From: an uncultured Lachnospiraceae bacterium
Lineage (GTDB): Bacteria; Bacillota; Clostridia; Lachnospirales; Lachnospiraceae
Direction: 5' to 3'
DNA: 48,012 nucleotides
Assembly (NCBI GenBank): GCA_934317005.1
Contig: CAKREB010000022.1
Span: 1-48,012, forward strand
The notes beneath the pieces were generated by a model. That model did no database searches and was not told the origin of the DNA. It saw nothing but the letters and a program-made list of their open reading frames with translations. The position numbers and the translations under genes are program-made. Positions 26,803 through 34,650 of this stretch are shown here, in pieces (the first letter of the stretch is position 1; every line of letters starts with the position of its first letter).

Positions 26803-28461
26803 TTAAAATAATGTAGAAAAGAGATTTAACAGTGGCTGAATGACCTTCCAGCTTCGAGGGCGGTTTTTCCACTCATCATAACTGATCTCCCTTCCTGTAG
26901 CAAACAGATTTTCAAAGTCAAGCTTTAACGCATTCTGAATCTGTTCTCCCGACATCCACACACCATTTTCGTAATGCAGATAAAAGCTGCGGTAATCCAT
27001 ATTGATCGTTCCGACGATTGCTGCATTTTCCGTCAATATCTGCTTGGCATGGATAAATCCCGGTGTATATTCATAAATGCGTATTCCCTGCTTTAATAAG
27101 CTCCCGTAATTATAGTTTGTCAGAAGCTTTGCATACTTTTTATCCGGTATATTCGGTGTCACAATGCGCACATCCACTCCACGGCGCACTGCCTCGATCA
27201 GGCTTTCCTTCATATAATCCTCTATCACCAGATACGGTGTTGTAATATACAGATAACGGTCAGAAAAAGTAATCATCTGGTTATAGATTCTTTCAATCGG
27301 ATTGTTTGGATTGTTTGCCGGACCATCCGAAATCACCTGACAACACGTATCACCAGTAACTGCAGCCATTCTCTTATATTTAAGATAGTCCACATGTTCC
27401 TTTTCTTCTGCACTCGCTTCCCACATCTGTAAAAATACAACCGTAAGATTCCATACGGCATCTCCGATAAGACGCACACCGGTATCCTTCCATACACCAA
27501 AACGCTCAATCAGATTTGCATACTCGTCTGCCAGATTAAATCCGCCGGTAAAGCCTACCTCCCCATCAACTACCACGATCTTTTGGTGGGAACGGTAATT
27601 CATATACAGCTCCCCTGTATATTTGTGTACGGGATTAAACACCCGGACTTCCATCCCCTCATGCTCTAATATCTGTTTAAAATACTTTCTCGTCCTGACA
27701 GCCGCGCCGAAATCATCATACAGAAACTTTACTTCCACGCCCTGCGTAACCTTGCGCTTTAAAATCTCATGAACCTTATCCCACAAGGCTCCTTCTGCCA
27801 CAATAAAAAAGTCAATAAAAATAAACTGTTCTGCCTGCTCTAATGCCCTAAAAATATCTTCAAAAGCGTCTTCCCCCATTGGATAATACTTCACCTGATT
27901 GCCTGAGGTCAGTGGAAAGCCCTCATTTGCCATATATTTTACCATGCGGCCTGCCACCGGATGCTTTTCGACATATTCCTGACAGACCTTTTCATCCTGC
28001 ACCAGAAACTTCTGACCATACGATATCTGCTGCATGATATACTGATCTAACTTTTTCTTTTTTCCACCCTCTCTTCCCCAAAGATAGTAAAAGACAAAGC
28101 CGGAAATCGGCAATACCATAACAATGGAAATCCATGCGATTCGAAAGGACGGACTTTGATTCTTATTAACCAGAGTCACAATTGCCAAAATAGAACAGAC
28201 CTCTAAGACAAAGTAGAAATAAACCGTCTTACTCTGTAGCAAAAACGGCAAAAAAAGCACAATAATAAACTGCACTAATACTAATAATGCAGTAATCACC
28301 AGACGCAGTACACCACTTAAATTATTTTGGATTCTTCCCTTTAACCCCTTTAGATAGCTTTTTTCTTCCCGTTCCTCTTCAAAATAATTCGCCGTTCCTT
28401 TTAATCTGTTTTTTCGATCCCACTTCTCATAAGCAGCATCTGAGCGAAATCGTTTGTCCAT
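26803..28461 (-). CDS. cls: cardiolipin synthase (phospholipase D type)
   Basis: This 552-aa membrane enzyme joins two phosphatidylglycerols into cardiolipin. After a basic N-terminus (~1-50) come membrane helices (~55-75, ~80-100 and ~110-130). Two PLD motifs follow: HQKIVVVDGEVGFTGGFN (H-x-K-x4-D) and HAKQILTENAAIVGT. In the second, Glu stands where Asp is usual, a mild change worth noting. The size and order fit ClsA-type proteins of Clostridia. It is the first gene of the block running toward ruvB. Confidence 0.93.
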   Translation of the reverse strand: MDKRFRSDAAYEKWDRKNRLKGTANYFEEEREEKSYLKGLKGRIQNNLSGVLRLVITALLVLVQFIIVLFLPFLLQSKTVYFYFVLEVCSILAIVTLVNKNQSPSFRIAWISIVMVLPISGFVFYYLWGREGGKKKKLDQYIMQQISYGQKFLVQDEKVCQEYVEKHPVAGRMVKYMANEGFPLTSGNQVKYYPMGEDAFEDIFRALEQAEQFIFIDFFIVAEGALWDKVHEILKRKVTQGVEVKFLYDDFGAAVRTRKYFKQILEHEGMEVRVFNPVHKYTGELYMNYRSHQKIVVVDGEVGFTGGFNLADEYANLIERFGVWKDTGVRLIGDAVWNLTVVFLQMWEASAEEKEHVDYLKYKRMAAVTGDTCCQVISDGPANNPNNPIERIYNQMITFSDRYLYITTPYLVIEDYMKESLIEAVRRGVDVRIVTPNIPDKKYAKLLTNYNYGSLLKQGIRIYEYTPGFIHAKQILTENAAIVGTINMDYRSFYLHYENGVWMSGEQIQNALKLDFENLFATGREISYDEWKNRPRSWKVIQPLLNLFSTLF

Positions 28462-28645
28462 CCTGTCCCTTCCCTTCTAAAGCTCATTGTTCCAATTATA
28501 TCCTATTGTAACTTTCTGCGCAAGTTGCTATAGCGATTGGAGCAAAAAGATTGAAACTAAAAAGTTAGAGACTTTTGCATTCTCTACGATTCTCGTTCAC
28601 AACTATAAGTTTATGATGAAAAATGGTTGCTGACAGGTACTCCTT

Positions 28646-29227
28646 TTACTGAACTGCTGTATTTTTTAACCTCTTATATGCTTCAGAATCCATAACTTCC
28701 TTCAATATTTCCATAGCATCCTCATATTCATTCCCAGCATGCCCATATCTATCTTCTTTCGTAATATTAAAGCCAAAATCATTGTATAATTTTATAGCTT
28801 GATATGATTCAGGTTGCGTATGTAAATACACTGCTTGTTTTCCATATTTCTGTTCAAAATATTTTAACACATATGTAATTAACATACGAGCGCATCCCCT
28901 GTTTCTATGCGTTGGAACAACTGCAAGCCAATGAAGTACCGGAACAATTCTTTTTCCCTTATTAGAAAACCATGCACAACATGTACCAATATATGCTTTT
29001 TCAATGTTATCTTTAAGAAAAAAACATCTTTCACTAATTTCACTATTTTCAAACAAAAATGTTTTTTCAAAATAATCAGCGATACCAGCATCGGAATAAC
29101 CATCAAATTGTCCCGCTGCTTTCTGTATCTCAATCCAGACTGATTTCATTTCCGACCGGTACTTTACTATAGAAAAACTTTCCTCTACTTCACAAAAAGC
29201 ATTTCTGTTTATACTGTCACACCTCAT
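28646..29227 (-). CDS. GNAT-family N-acetyltransferase
   Basis: This 193-aa protein has the GNAT core in its second half: LHWLAVVPTHRNRGCARMLI (motif A with R-x-x-G-x-A-like loop), then KQAVYLHTQPESYQAIKLYNDFGFNI (motif B). The substrate is unknown. Its ATG overlaps the stop of a short upstream frame (ATGA) that is a truncated toxin gene. The acetyltransferase therefore now sits downstream of a toxin-antitoxin promoter and may be expressed from it. Confidence 0.78.
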   Translation of the reverse strand: MRCDSINRNAFCEVEESFSIVKYRSEMKSVWIEIQKAAGQFDGYSDAGIADYFEKTFLFENSEISERCFFLKDNIEKAYIGTCCAWFSNKGKRIVPVLHWLAVVPTHRNRGCARMLITYVLKYFEQKYGKQAVYLHTQPESYQAIKLYNDFGFNITKEDRYGHAGNEYEDAMEILKEVMDSEAYKRLKNTAVQ

Positions 29228-29334
29228 GATAATACTTCTATCTGCAATATTTTCTTCCCTTTAAGATATGGTTCATTCATATCCACAAAAAAGGAATCTT
29301 TAATAATATAAAATCCTGTTTTCTTCATGTGCAT
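29224..29334 (-). pseudogene. truncated CptN/ToxN-like type III toxin
   Basis: The 34-36-codon frame reads MKKTGFYIIKDSFFVDMNEP then YLKGKKILQIEVLS and stops. The first ~26 residues resemble the start of CptN-type endoribonuclease toxins of type III systems, as I recall them from Lachnospiraceae. The remaining ~120 residues are missing. Placement supports this reading: it begins just after the terminator of a tandem-repeat RNA, the exact layout of toxI-toxN/cptI-cptN. RNase activity is lost. Family assignment is by memory of the N-terminal motif. Confidence 0.5.
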
Positions 29335-29346
29335 CCACCCTTTGGT

Positions 29347-29376
29347 AAAAAAATCCTCCACCAGAGCTGGTGGAGG
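29347..29376 (-). terminator. terminator between antitoxin RNA and toxin
   Basis: A perfect 10-bp stem (CCTCCACCAG with CTGGTGGAGG, loop AG/CT) is followed on the minus strand by seven T. In type III systems such a hairpin limits read-through into the toxin gene. Confidence 0.85.
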
Positions 29377-29528
29377 ACAATACTTTCGACCCAACCATTT
29401 ATATACCGCATATTGGTCAGCGGTAAACTTTCAACCCGACCATTTATATACCACCTATCGGTCAGTGGTAAACTTTCTCTATAGAGAGCTTAGCAAATCT
29501 TGACAGCGGTTTCTGCTGTTAAGCCGTT
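29355..29528 (-). ncRNA. type III antitoxin RNA (CptI/ToxI-like) with tandem pseudoknots
   Basis: The RNA is predicted to start near 29528 and end at the hairpin 29376-29355. It carries two tandem 45-nt units. Each unit can fold as an H-type pseudoknot. Stem 1 is TACCAC/GTGGTA in one unit and TACCGC/GCGGTA in the other. Stem 2 is CCGA/TCGG in one and CCAA/TTGG in the other. Both stems thus show a compensatory base change. Known antitoxin RNAs of this class bind and neutralise the toxin through such pseudoknots. The toxin here is truncated, leaving an orphan RNA. Confidence 0.7.
29387..29476 (-). repeat. two exact-length 45-nt tandem units
   Basis: Units at 29432-29476 and 29387-29431 begin AAAGTTTACC on the minus strand and differ at only a few positions, most of them paired changes in predicted stems. 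A third unit begins (AAAGTA, 29381-29386) but runs into the terminator. Confidence 0.85.
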
Positions 29529-29534
29529 GTTTAT

Positions 29535-29563
29535 TTAATAGCAAAAATAAGCTGGTATGTCAA
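29535..29563 (-). promoter_or_regulatory. promoter of the antitoxin RNA
   Basis: On the minus strand, TTGACA (29563-29558) and TATTAA (29540-29535) are separated by exactly 17 nt. The -35 is a perfect consensus and abuts the likely end of the IS256-family element, so it may be supplied or altered by the insertion. Confidence 0.72.
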
Positions 29564-30945
29564 GAGCGCCCAGAAAATCTGGGCGTGTATTTACTCTTGA
29601 TATTCCGGCTTTTGTTACTATATCAGCATCCGATCAGGGTACATGATTTCCAGCTCACCACGAACTTTTCCCCAGTTTCGGATTGGCATTGTCCACTTTT
29701 TGGCAATCTCGAAAGTTCCCAGATATAGAGCTTTCATTAGTGCCTGAGAGCTTGGAAATACGCTGCGTTGCTTGTTTAATCTATGATAGCAGGAATTTAA
29801 TGATTCTATGGCATTTGTAGTGTAAAATGCGGTACGAACTTCCTTGGAAAACTTGAAAATCGGAGATATTGCATCCCAGTTTTCATGCCAGCGATTCATC
29901 GCACTTGGATACTGACCAGACCATTTTTCCGTTACAGACTCTAACTGCTTTCTGGCAGCTTCTTCATCTGCGGCGGTATAGATTGTCTTTAAATCTTTTG
30001 CAAATGCTTTCATATCCTTGTTCGCAACGTATTTAAGCGTGTTTCTCACCATATGCACAATACAACGTTGCTGTTCCGTTTTTGGAAATGCCGTAGAGAT
30101 TGCATCCTTGATACCGGTCAAGCCATCAGAGCAGAGAATGAGGATGTCCTGAACTCCTCGATTTTTCAGGCTGTTTAATACAGACAGCCAGTATTTACTG
30201 CTTTCATTTTCGCCCACAACAATGCTTAGGACTTCTTTCATACCATCTTCATTGATACCAAGCACCACATATGCTGCAAGTTTCCTGATTACACCATCAT
30301 CACGTGCAGAAAAGTGTACCGCATCAATAAAAACGATAGGGTACACAGTGGACAAAGGACGATTCTGCCATTCCTCGATTCGTGGAAGGAGTTTATCTGT
30401 GATATCTGATACCATTCCTTCGCTTACTTCAAAGCCGTAAATGTCCTCTATGGTTTCTGAAATCTGTCGTGTAGTCATTCCCTTTGCATACATTGAGATA
30501 ATCTTGTCATCAATCGAAGAAATGTCTTTTTGACGTTTTGGAAGCACCTGTGGTTCAAATGAACTCTGACGATCCTGAGGGACATCTACCTGAAATTCAC
30601 CATATTTACTACGGACAGTCTTGGATTTCGTACCATTACGGTAGTTAGGCTCACCAGATCTTTCATAACGGTCATAGCCGAGATGATCATCCATTTCCAT
30701 TTCAAGCATATCCTGAATTGTTCCGGAAAGCAGATCTTTTAAAGCATCCTGAATATCTTCAGCAGATTGGATATCGTACTCTTGAAGCAATCCCTGGATA
30801 AGATTTCTTTTTCCTTCGGTCATTGGTTTTGGTTTGTAAACTTCTTTTTTTCTGTTTGCCATAATAAAAGGCCTCCTATGATTTTAATATTTTATCATAG
30901 AAGACCTTTATAGTGTTGAATTTACAGAGATTTTTTCACAGGCTC
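29564..30945 (-). mobile_element. IS256-family insertion sequence (ends approximate)
   Basis: The element is ~1.4 kb and carries one Mutator/IS256-type transposase. The two ends read inward as GAGCGCCCAGAAAATCT (left) and GAGCCTGTGAAAAAATCT (right), an imperfect inverted repeat. At the right end an ASCH gene is cut off after 29 codons, which fixes that border to within a few bases. No target-site duplication is seen, so the left flank was probably rearranged afterwards. An 8-bp hairpin (29567-29585) lies at the left end. Confidence 0.7.
29618..30862 (-). CDS. IS256/Mutator-family transposase
   Basis: This 414-aa DDE transposase appears intact. Family text includes DHLGYDRYERSGEPNYRNGT, VDVPQDRQSSFEPQVLPKRQ, FIDAVHFSARDD (first Asp), LCSDGLTGIKDAI (second Asp) and TTNAIESLNSCYHRLNKQR (catalytic Glu). 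The length is typical. SD GGAGG precedes the ATG. It can probably still move the element. Confidence 0.94.
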   Translation of the reverse strand: MANRKKEVYKPKPMTEGKRNLIQGLLQEYDIQSAEDIQDALKDLLSGTIQDMLEMEMDDHLGYDRYERSGEPNYRNGTKSKTVRSKYGEFQVDVPQDRQSSFEPQVLPKRQKDISSIDDKIISMYAKGMTTRQISETIEDIYGFEVSEGMVSDITDKLLPRIEEWQNRPLSTVYPIVFIDAVHFSARDDGVIRKLAAYVVLGINEDGMKEVLSIVVGENESSKYWLSVLNSLKNRGVQDILILCSDGLTGIKDAISTAFPKTEQQRCIVHMVRNTLKYVANKDMKAFAKDLKTIYTAADEEAARKQLESVTEKWSGQYPSAMNRWHENWDAISPIFKFSKEVRTAFYTTNAIESLNSCYHRLNKQRSVFPSSQALMKALYLGTFEIAKKWTMPIRNWGKVRGELEIMYPDRMLI

Positions 30946-30946
30946 G

Positions 30947-31033
30947 AAACACCTTTCTGTGTTCATATATTTTATCTCCAGATAGTACTCTTCTATATAC
31001 ATCAGCCTTAAAGCTGAGAAGTATCGTTCGCAT
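30947..31033 (-). pseudogene. ASCH-domain protein, 5' remnant cut by the IS
   Basis: Minus strand from the ATG at 31033: MRTILLSFKADVYRRVLSGD then KIYEHRKVF, after which the IS end begins. This is the typical start of ASCH-domain proteins (PUA-like fold, RNA-related roles). The rest is not found across the IS. A run of eight G stands immediately upstream of the ATG in place of a normal SD. It follows the AlpA-like gene by ~12 nt and was probably co-transcribed with it. Confidence 0.6.
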
Positions 31034-31045
31034 AACCCCCCCCAT

Positions 31046-31243
31046 CTAGTCTAAGGCACTTTTGCCACTTTTTACCCAAGTATCAAGTTCGGATTTTTTA
31101 AACTTCCATTGCTTGCCTATCTTGTGTGCCGGTATGTCTGAGTCCACTTTTTTTATCCAATTTCTTATTGTATCTTTATTTACGTCCAAGTATTCAGCCG
31201 CATCTTCAATGCCAATCCATCTATCTTCATTTTTATCAATCAT
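31046..31243 (-). CDS. AlpA/excisionase-type helix-turn-helix protein
   Basis: This 65-aa DNA-binding protein is of the MerR/AlpA-like class: RWIGIEDAAEYLDVNKDTIR, then NWIKKVDSDIPAHKIGKQWK, then FKKSELDTWVK. Such proteins act as excisionases or phage-type regulators. I set the start at 31243, after GGAGG; a frame reaching 31405 adds 54 residues with no protein-like pattern. It lies near a serine recombinase and likely serves the same mobile element. Confidence 0.8.
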   Translation of the reverse strand: MIDKNEDRWIGIEDAAEYLDVNKDTIRNWIKKVDSDIPAHKIGKQWKFKKSELDTWVKSGKSALD

Positions 31244-31689
31244 ACGGAGTCCTCCATCCGAAACCATAATTCTCTTTTTTACTATACCATACAGTCCCTT
31301 TATTTTCAAGGGTATATGTATGATTTTATATGATTTTATATGAATTAGTATAAGTCTAAAGTATCTTAATGAAGTCAACAATCCTGCCAACTCAACTCTA
31401 CACAATAGCTAAAGTGTCTACTCAACTATCCTCTGTTCACAAGGTGGACATGTTCTATCTTACCCACAACTTAAAAGATTCCAGGTACTTAAGCTTATAC
31501 TTCAATACCTGGAAACCTTATTATTTCTCGATATTTCTACACTTCTACTTCTGTACTTTTGACAGCAAAATACCGTTTACACATGAAATTATTAGGCTAT
31601 TTCAAAACACATTTCAAATTCTCTTTTACCTTTTATTTATAGGATTTTAAAGAGTAATGTATCATCTCAATAGTATTAAATTGATTAGG
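31244..31689. other. A/T-rich intergenic region
   Basis: No supported gene. Short direct repeats of ATGATTTTAT occur around 31317-31345. Frames here have no SD or family pattern. It probably holds the promoter of the AlpA-like gene, but I cannot pick a clear one. Confidence 0.5.
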
Positions 31690-32445
31690 CTATTTACACA
31701 ATCCCAATTTATTGAAGTAACCCCATAATTCATTAACGTATTTCGATTCAGAAATATTTTTTGCTCTGCATTCCATTGCTCCAAACAACATCTTCGATGT
31801 TGATATATTATCTATATGATTACTGAATTCTATAACATTGTATTTTTCATCTACATAGGCTCCGCGCAAATAATGGGAATCAACGAAATGTTCAAAAGTA
31901 TCCATATCTTTATTTTTAAAATAGGTTGGGTACAAGCGTTTGTATTCATCGAAATTCCCTTTAAGTAACGAAAGGAATCTATCCATAAAATCTTGCACAT
32001 CATATTTTTTGCTTGTCTTAGTCCAATCATTCTTAGATGTTCTACCTATTTCCATAGGCAATAACCAAAAATTCGCTAGGCAGTGATACTTATCTCTTAA
32101 TCCTGGCAGTTTGTTTACACTTGTCATTGTGTCTCCAGCATAATTTTTATTTTCCAAATTACCATTCTTGTCAACTATCATTTTCTGTAAAATTTCTTTG
32201 TACAGTATTTCGTAAAAACCACAAGCAAAGTCTGACATATCACAATCAGCTGTAAATGGATATCTAAATGGTTCCCCAGTATTTTTATCCCTATATTCTG
32301 ACCAATATGTTTCTGTGGATTGAATACAACTTCCTTTCTTACTAATAGTGATTTTTCTATCATTGTCAAAGCCACAATGTTTTTCACATTCTATTGGCAT
32401 AAGCAACACTTCATATACCTGCTTATGCTTTGTGTCATCTACCAT
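31690..32445 (-). CDS. hypothetical protein (DUF6994-like?)
   Basis: This 251-aa soluble protein is one I cannot assign safely. Recognisable blocks are YRYPFTADCDMSDFACGFY-like text near residue 75, LANFWLLPMEIGRTSKNDWT (~125-145), KKYDVQDFMDRFLSLLK and EYKRLYPTYFKN. They recall a family I remember as DUF6994, without known function. It starts 6 nt after the stop of the serine recombinase on the same strand, so it is an operon passenger of that mobile element. Confidence 0.55.
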   Translation of the reverse strand: MVDDTKHKQVYEVLLMPIECEKHCGFDNDRKITISKKGSCIQSTETYWSEYRDKNTGEPFRYPFTADCDMSDFACGFYEILYKEILQKMIVDKNGNLENKNYAGDTMTSVNKLPGLRDKYHCLANFWLLPMEIGRTSKNDWTKTSKKYDVQDFMDRFLSLLKGNFDEYKRLYPTYFKNKDMDTFEHFVDSHYLRGAYVDEKYNVIEFSNHIDNISTSKMLFGAMECRAKNISESKYVNELWGYFNKLGLCK

Positions 32446-32451
32446 TGATTA

Positions 32452-33369
32452 TTACCTCTTTGAACTGTATTTCTGGCTCTTTCTTTTAATTCCATCGGAT
32501 GTTAATTCAACATTACTTCTGTGTTTCTTTTCCTCCTGAACAGCATCAAATATTTCTTTTGAAACGATTGCCGAATGAGAATTGTTCAATTTATAAATCT
32601 GACCTTCTTTGCCACCTACATTAACAACCGAAACACCTATGTACTTTTCATTACTCAGCATTTCTTCTATAGAACGTTTTGGCCAGTTATCTTTTCCTGT
32701 AGGAGATTTGATACTCCTTTCTTTTAGTTTCTTAACAATGCCTAATATGCTTTTACCGCCAAAATACAAATCAAAAATCAGCCTAACAACTTTTGCCTGT
32801 TCTTTATTAATTACAAGATCACCATTCTCGTCCTTATCATAGCCATAACATTTTCTACGATAGAACCCCAAGCTGCCGTTACTGGTTCTCTGCTTTATAC
32901 CCCATTTGATATTATCACTTCGTGTTTCATTTTCAGTCTGGGTGCAAGCTTCAATGGTGGCTATCAATAATGAACTTCCCACTGTTAATGTATCCAGTTC
33001 TTCTTGTTTGAAAATAATTCGCACTTGTGACTCTCTTAAAGTATTTATTGCATCGAGCACCTCGACAGTATCTCTTCCAAGTCTACTGATGCTTTTTACC
33101 ACAACTATATCCGTAAGTCCCGCTTTACACTCTTCTATCATTTGATGAAAGGCAGGACGAGAAGAATCTTTTTTAGCAGATGCAATGTCTATATGAATAT
33201 CGACCAGTTTCCAGTTGTTATGCCCGGATACAAATTTTGTCAATCCAGAAATCTGTGCTTTAAGGCTCTCAAGCTGATCCATAGTGTTAGAACTCACACG
33301 AGCATAGATGACAACATGTTTCATCGGCTCATTTGTATTAGCCGGAATCACTCTCACTTTGCCAAACAT
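32452..33369 (-). CDS. short serine recombinase (resolvase/invertase superfamily)
   Basis: This 305-aa protein has a catalytic domain with VVIYARVSSNTMDQLESL (active Ser ~residue 25), VVKSISRLGRD (Arg motif) and an E-helix region. A recombinase domain (GYDKDENGDLVINKEQAKVV to SIEEMLSNEKYIGV) follows. It ends in a basic tail (RKSQKYSSKR) and lacks the zinc ribbon and long coiled coil of large serine integrases, so it may be a compact variant. The start at 33369 follows AAAGGAGAGG; the frame continues upstream without an SD. Confidence 0.85.
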   Translation of the reverse strand: MFGKVRVIPANTNEPMKHVVIYARVSSNTMDQLESLKAQISGLTKFVSGHNNWKLVDIHIDIASAKKDSSRPAFHQMIEECKAGLTDIVVVKSISRLGRDTVEVLDAINTLRESQVRIIFKQEELDTLTVGSSLLIATIEACTQTENETRSDNIKWGIKQRTSNGSLGFYRRKCYGYDKDENGDLVINKEQAKVVRLIFDLYFGGKSILGIVKKLKERSIKSPTGKDNWPKRSIEEMLSNEKYIGVSVVNVGGKEGQIYKLNNSHSAIVSKEIFDAVQEEKKHRSNVELTSDGIKRKSQKYSSKR

Positions 33370-33806
33370 AAACACCTCTCCTTTCCGAAATAGCCTAATC
33401 ATAATTCGATACTTATTTAAATAATTATTAGTCTATTTCTACTCTCACTTTTCCATAAATCACAAGTAAACACTTCTGTATAATCGACCCAATCTCAATA
33501 TTCCTGTCTATCCAACTATAAAATTTCCTAGATTTTTCAAGACTTTTAGGGCATTTTCAAAGATATTATTTCCAGTAACCAAAACTATCGAAATCCCCTT
33601 ATTTCAAGCCTTTTTCACACTTTTACTTGTGTGCTTTAGTCAACAGAACCACACTCTCCACATGGCTCGGTTGTTCAACGAAAAACATACTCAACCCCTA
33701 TTGTACAAGGAAATGGTGGAACGCACCTTTTCCCTTAAAATCTAGGGTTTCGAGCCTGTGACAACCTTGAATTGTCCTATAATTTGTATAGGCAAATTAG
33801 CAGCTA
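33370..33806. other. intergenic region with IS-end-like motif
   Basis: No gene is visible in these ~440 bases. The only notable items are the 14-base IS-end copy at 33748-33761 and a small hairpin at 33776-33792. The region probably carries the promoter of the serine recombinase, not resolved by eye. Confidence 0.5.
33748..33761. repeat. inverted copy of the IS-end sequence
   Basis: TTTCGAGCCTGTGA is identical, in inverse orientation, to 30936-30949 at the right end of the IS256-family element. It may be the scar of another copy of the same element, or a shared recombination sequence. The two copies enclose the AlpA/hypothetical/recombinase genes. Confidence 0.6.
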
Positions 33807-34607
33807 TTATATTTCTTCAATATATTCTCTGAAAATATCAAGTATGAAATCTGCACTTACCGGGGTATAATTGGGTGATTGTGCCATAACTGCATAATCA
33901 AATTTTCCGTCAAATTTCACATCCTCAATCGTTGGAATTATTAACAGTTCCACTTCTGGATCTTTTATTGCACCCTCGAGATATTTTTTCTTATATGCGT
34001 CAGACGAATCATAATCAGGCATTTCCATCGTTTTATTATACTTTAACTGTATATAATTTTTTACAGGCTTATCCCAAATGTACTCTTCATGAAAATCCTT
34101 TAACGTGTCAAGCACATAATCGTTCTTGTCACCATGAGGATTTGCACAATATGTGATAGATGAAACCATTTTATAGGCAACTGCCCAAAGCAAATAGTCA
34201 CCTATACTAATTCTTTTTATTTTATCGCAAAATTCATACTCACTTATTTTTCTTCTCGAATCAATCGGAAGTGTAAGAAACGCACTTTGCAAAAAACTCC
34301 ATGATGCATCCCCCAAGCCTAAATCAGCATGAGAATCAACATGAACAACATCAAAGGGATCTGAAAGCTTTTTGCCATTAATAAGTTCTTCCCAGAAGAA
34401 CAGTGCTTCATTATGCCCACTCACAATCTTTCCCGGTATTTTGTGTGTTTTTGATAATCCTAAATTATGCTCTAAAAATTGTCGAACTTCTTCTGCAGAC
34501 CATACTGAATTGCCATAATCCTCTTCAGCAAGTCTTTTCTTACAAGAAAATGGTGTATTAGCTATTTCGGTCATGAAATAATCCATATCCAAATCCAACA
34601 CTCTCAT
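33807..34607 (-). CDS. UPF0489 family protein
   Basis: This 266-aa soluble protein has LDLDMDYFM at the N-terminus, DVVHVDSHADLGLGDASW (~105-125) and ISIGDYLLWAV. These Asp/His motifs match the UPF0489 (C5orf22-like) family, which looks like an arginase/deacetylase-type metal fold; activity is unproven. It lies 43 nt after the GmrSD gene on the same strand, so it is the third gene of an XRE-GmrSD-UPF0489 cassette. A defence accessory role is inferred from that context only. Confidence 0.7.
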   Translation of the reverse strand: MRVLDLDMDYFMTEIANTPFSCKKRLAEEDYGNSVWSAEEVRQFLEHNLGLSKTHKIPGKIVSGHNEALFFWEELINGKKLSDPFDVVHVDSHADLGLGDASWSFLQSAFLTLPIDSRRKISEYEFCDKIKRISIGDYLLWAVAYKMVSSITYCANPHGDKNDYVLDTLKDFHEEYIWDKPVKNYIQLKYNKTMEMPDYDSSDAYKKKYLEGAIKDPEVELLIIPTIEDVKFDGKFDYAVMAQSPNYTPVSADFILDIFREYIEEI

Positions 34608-34650
34608 GTCAACACTTCCTACAAATTAGATAACTTCCCGAAAATTTCTA

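Noticed and set aside
29387..29476. CRISPR-like repeat array
   Set aside because: The units are directly adjacent with no spacers, and the differences are paired changes in RNA stems. No cas genes are present.
29556..30954. target-site duplication of the IS
   Set aside because: The 8-9 bases outside the two proposed ends (TATGTCAA and GAAACACC) do not match, so none is claimed.
31369..31650. 93-codon plus-strand frame
   Set aside because: No SD, low-complexity Phe/Tyr-rich text, no family pattern. A/T-rich chance frame.
33745..33765. tRNA T-arm or tRNA attachment site (GGTTTCGAGCC)
   Set aside because: No acceptor, D or anticodon arms can be built around it. The same sequence is the IS end at 30936, a simpler explanation.
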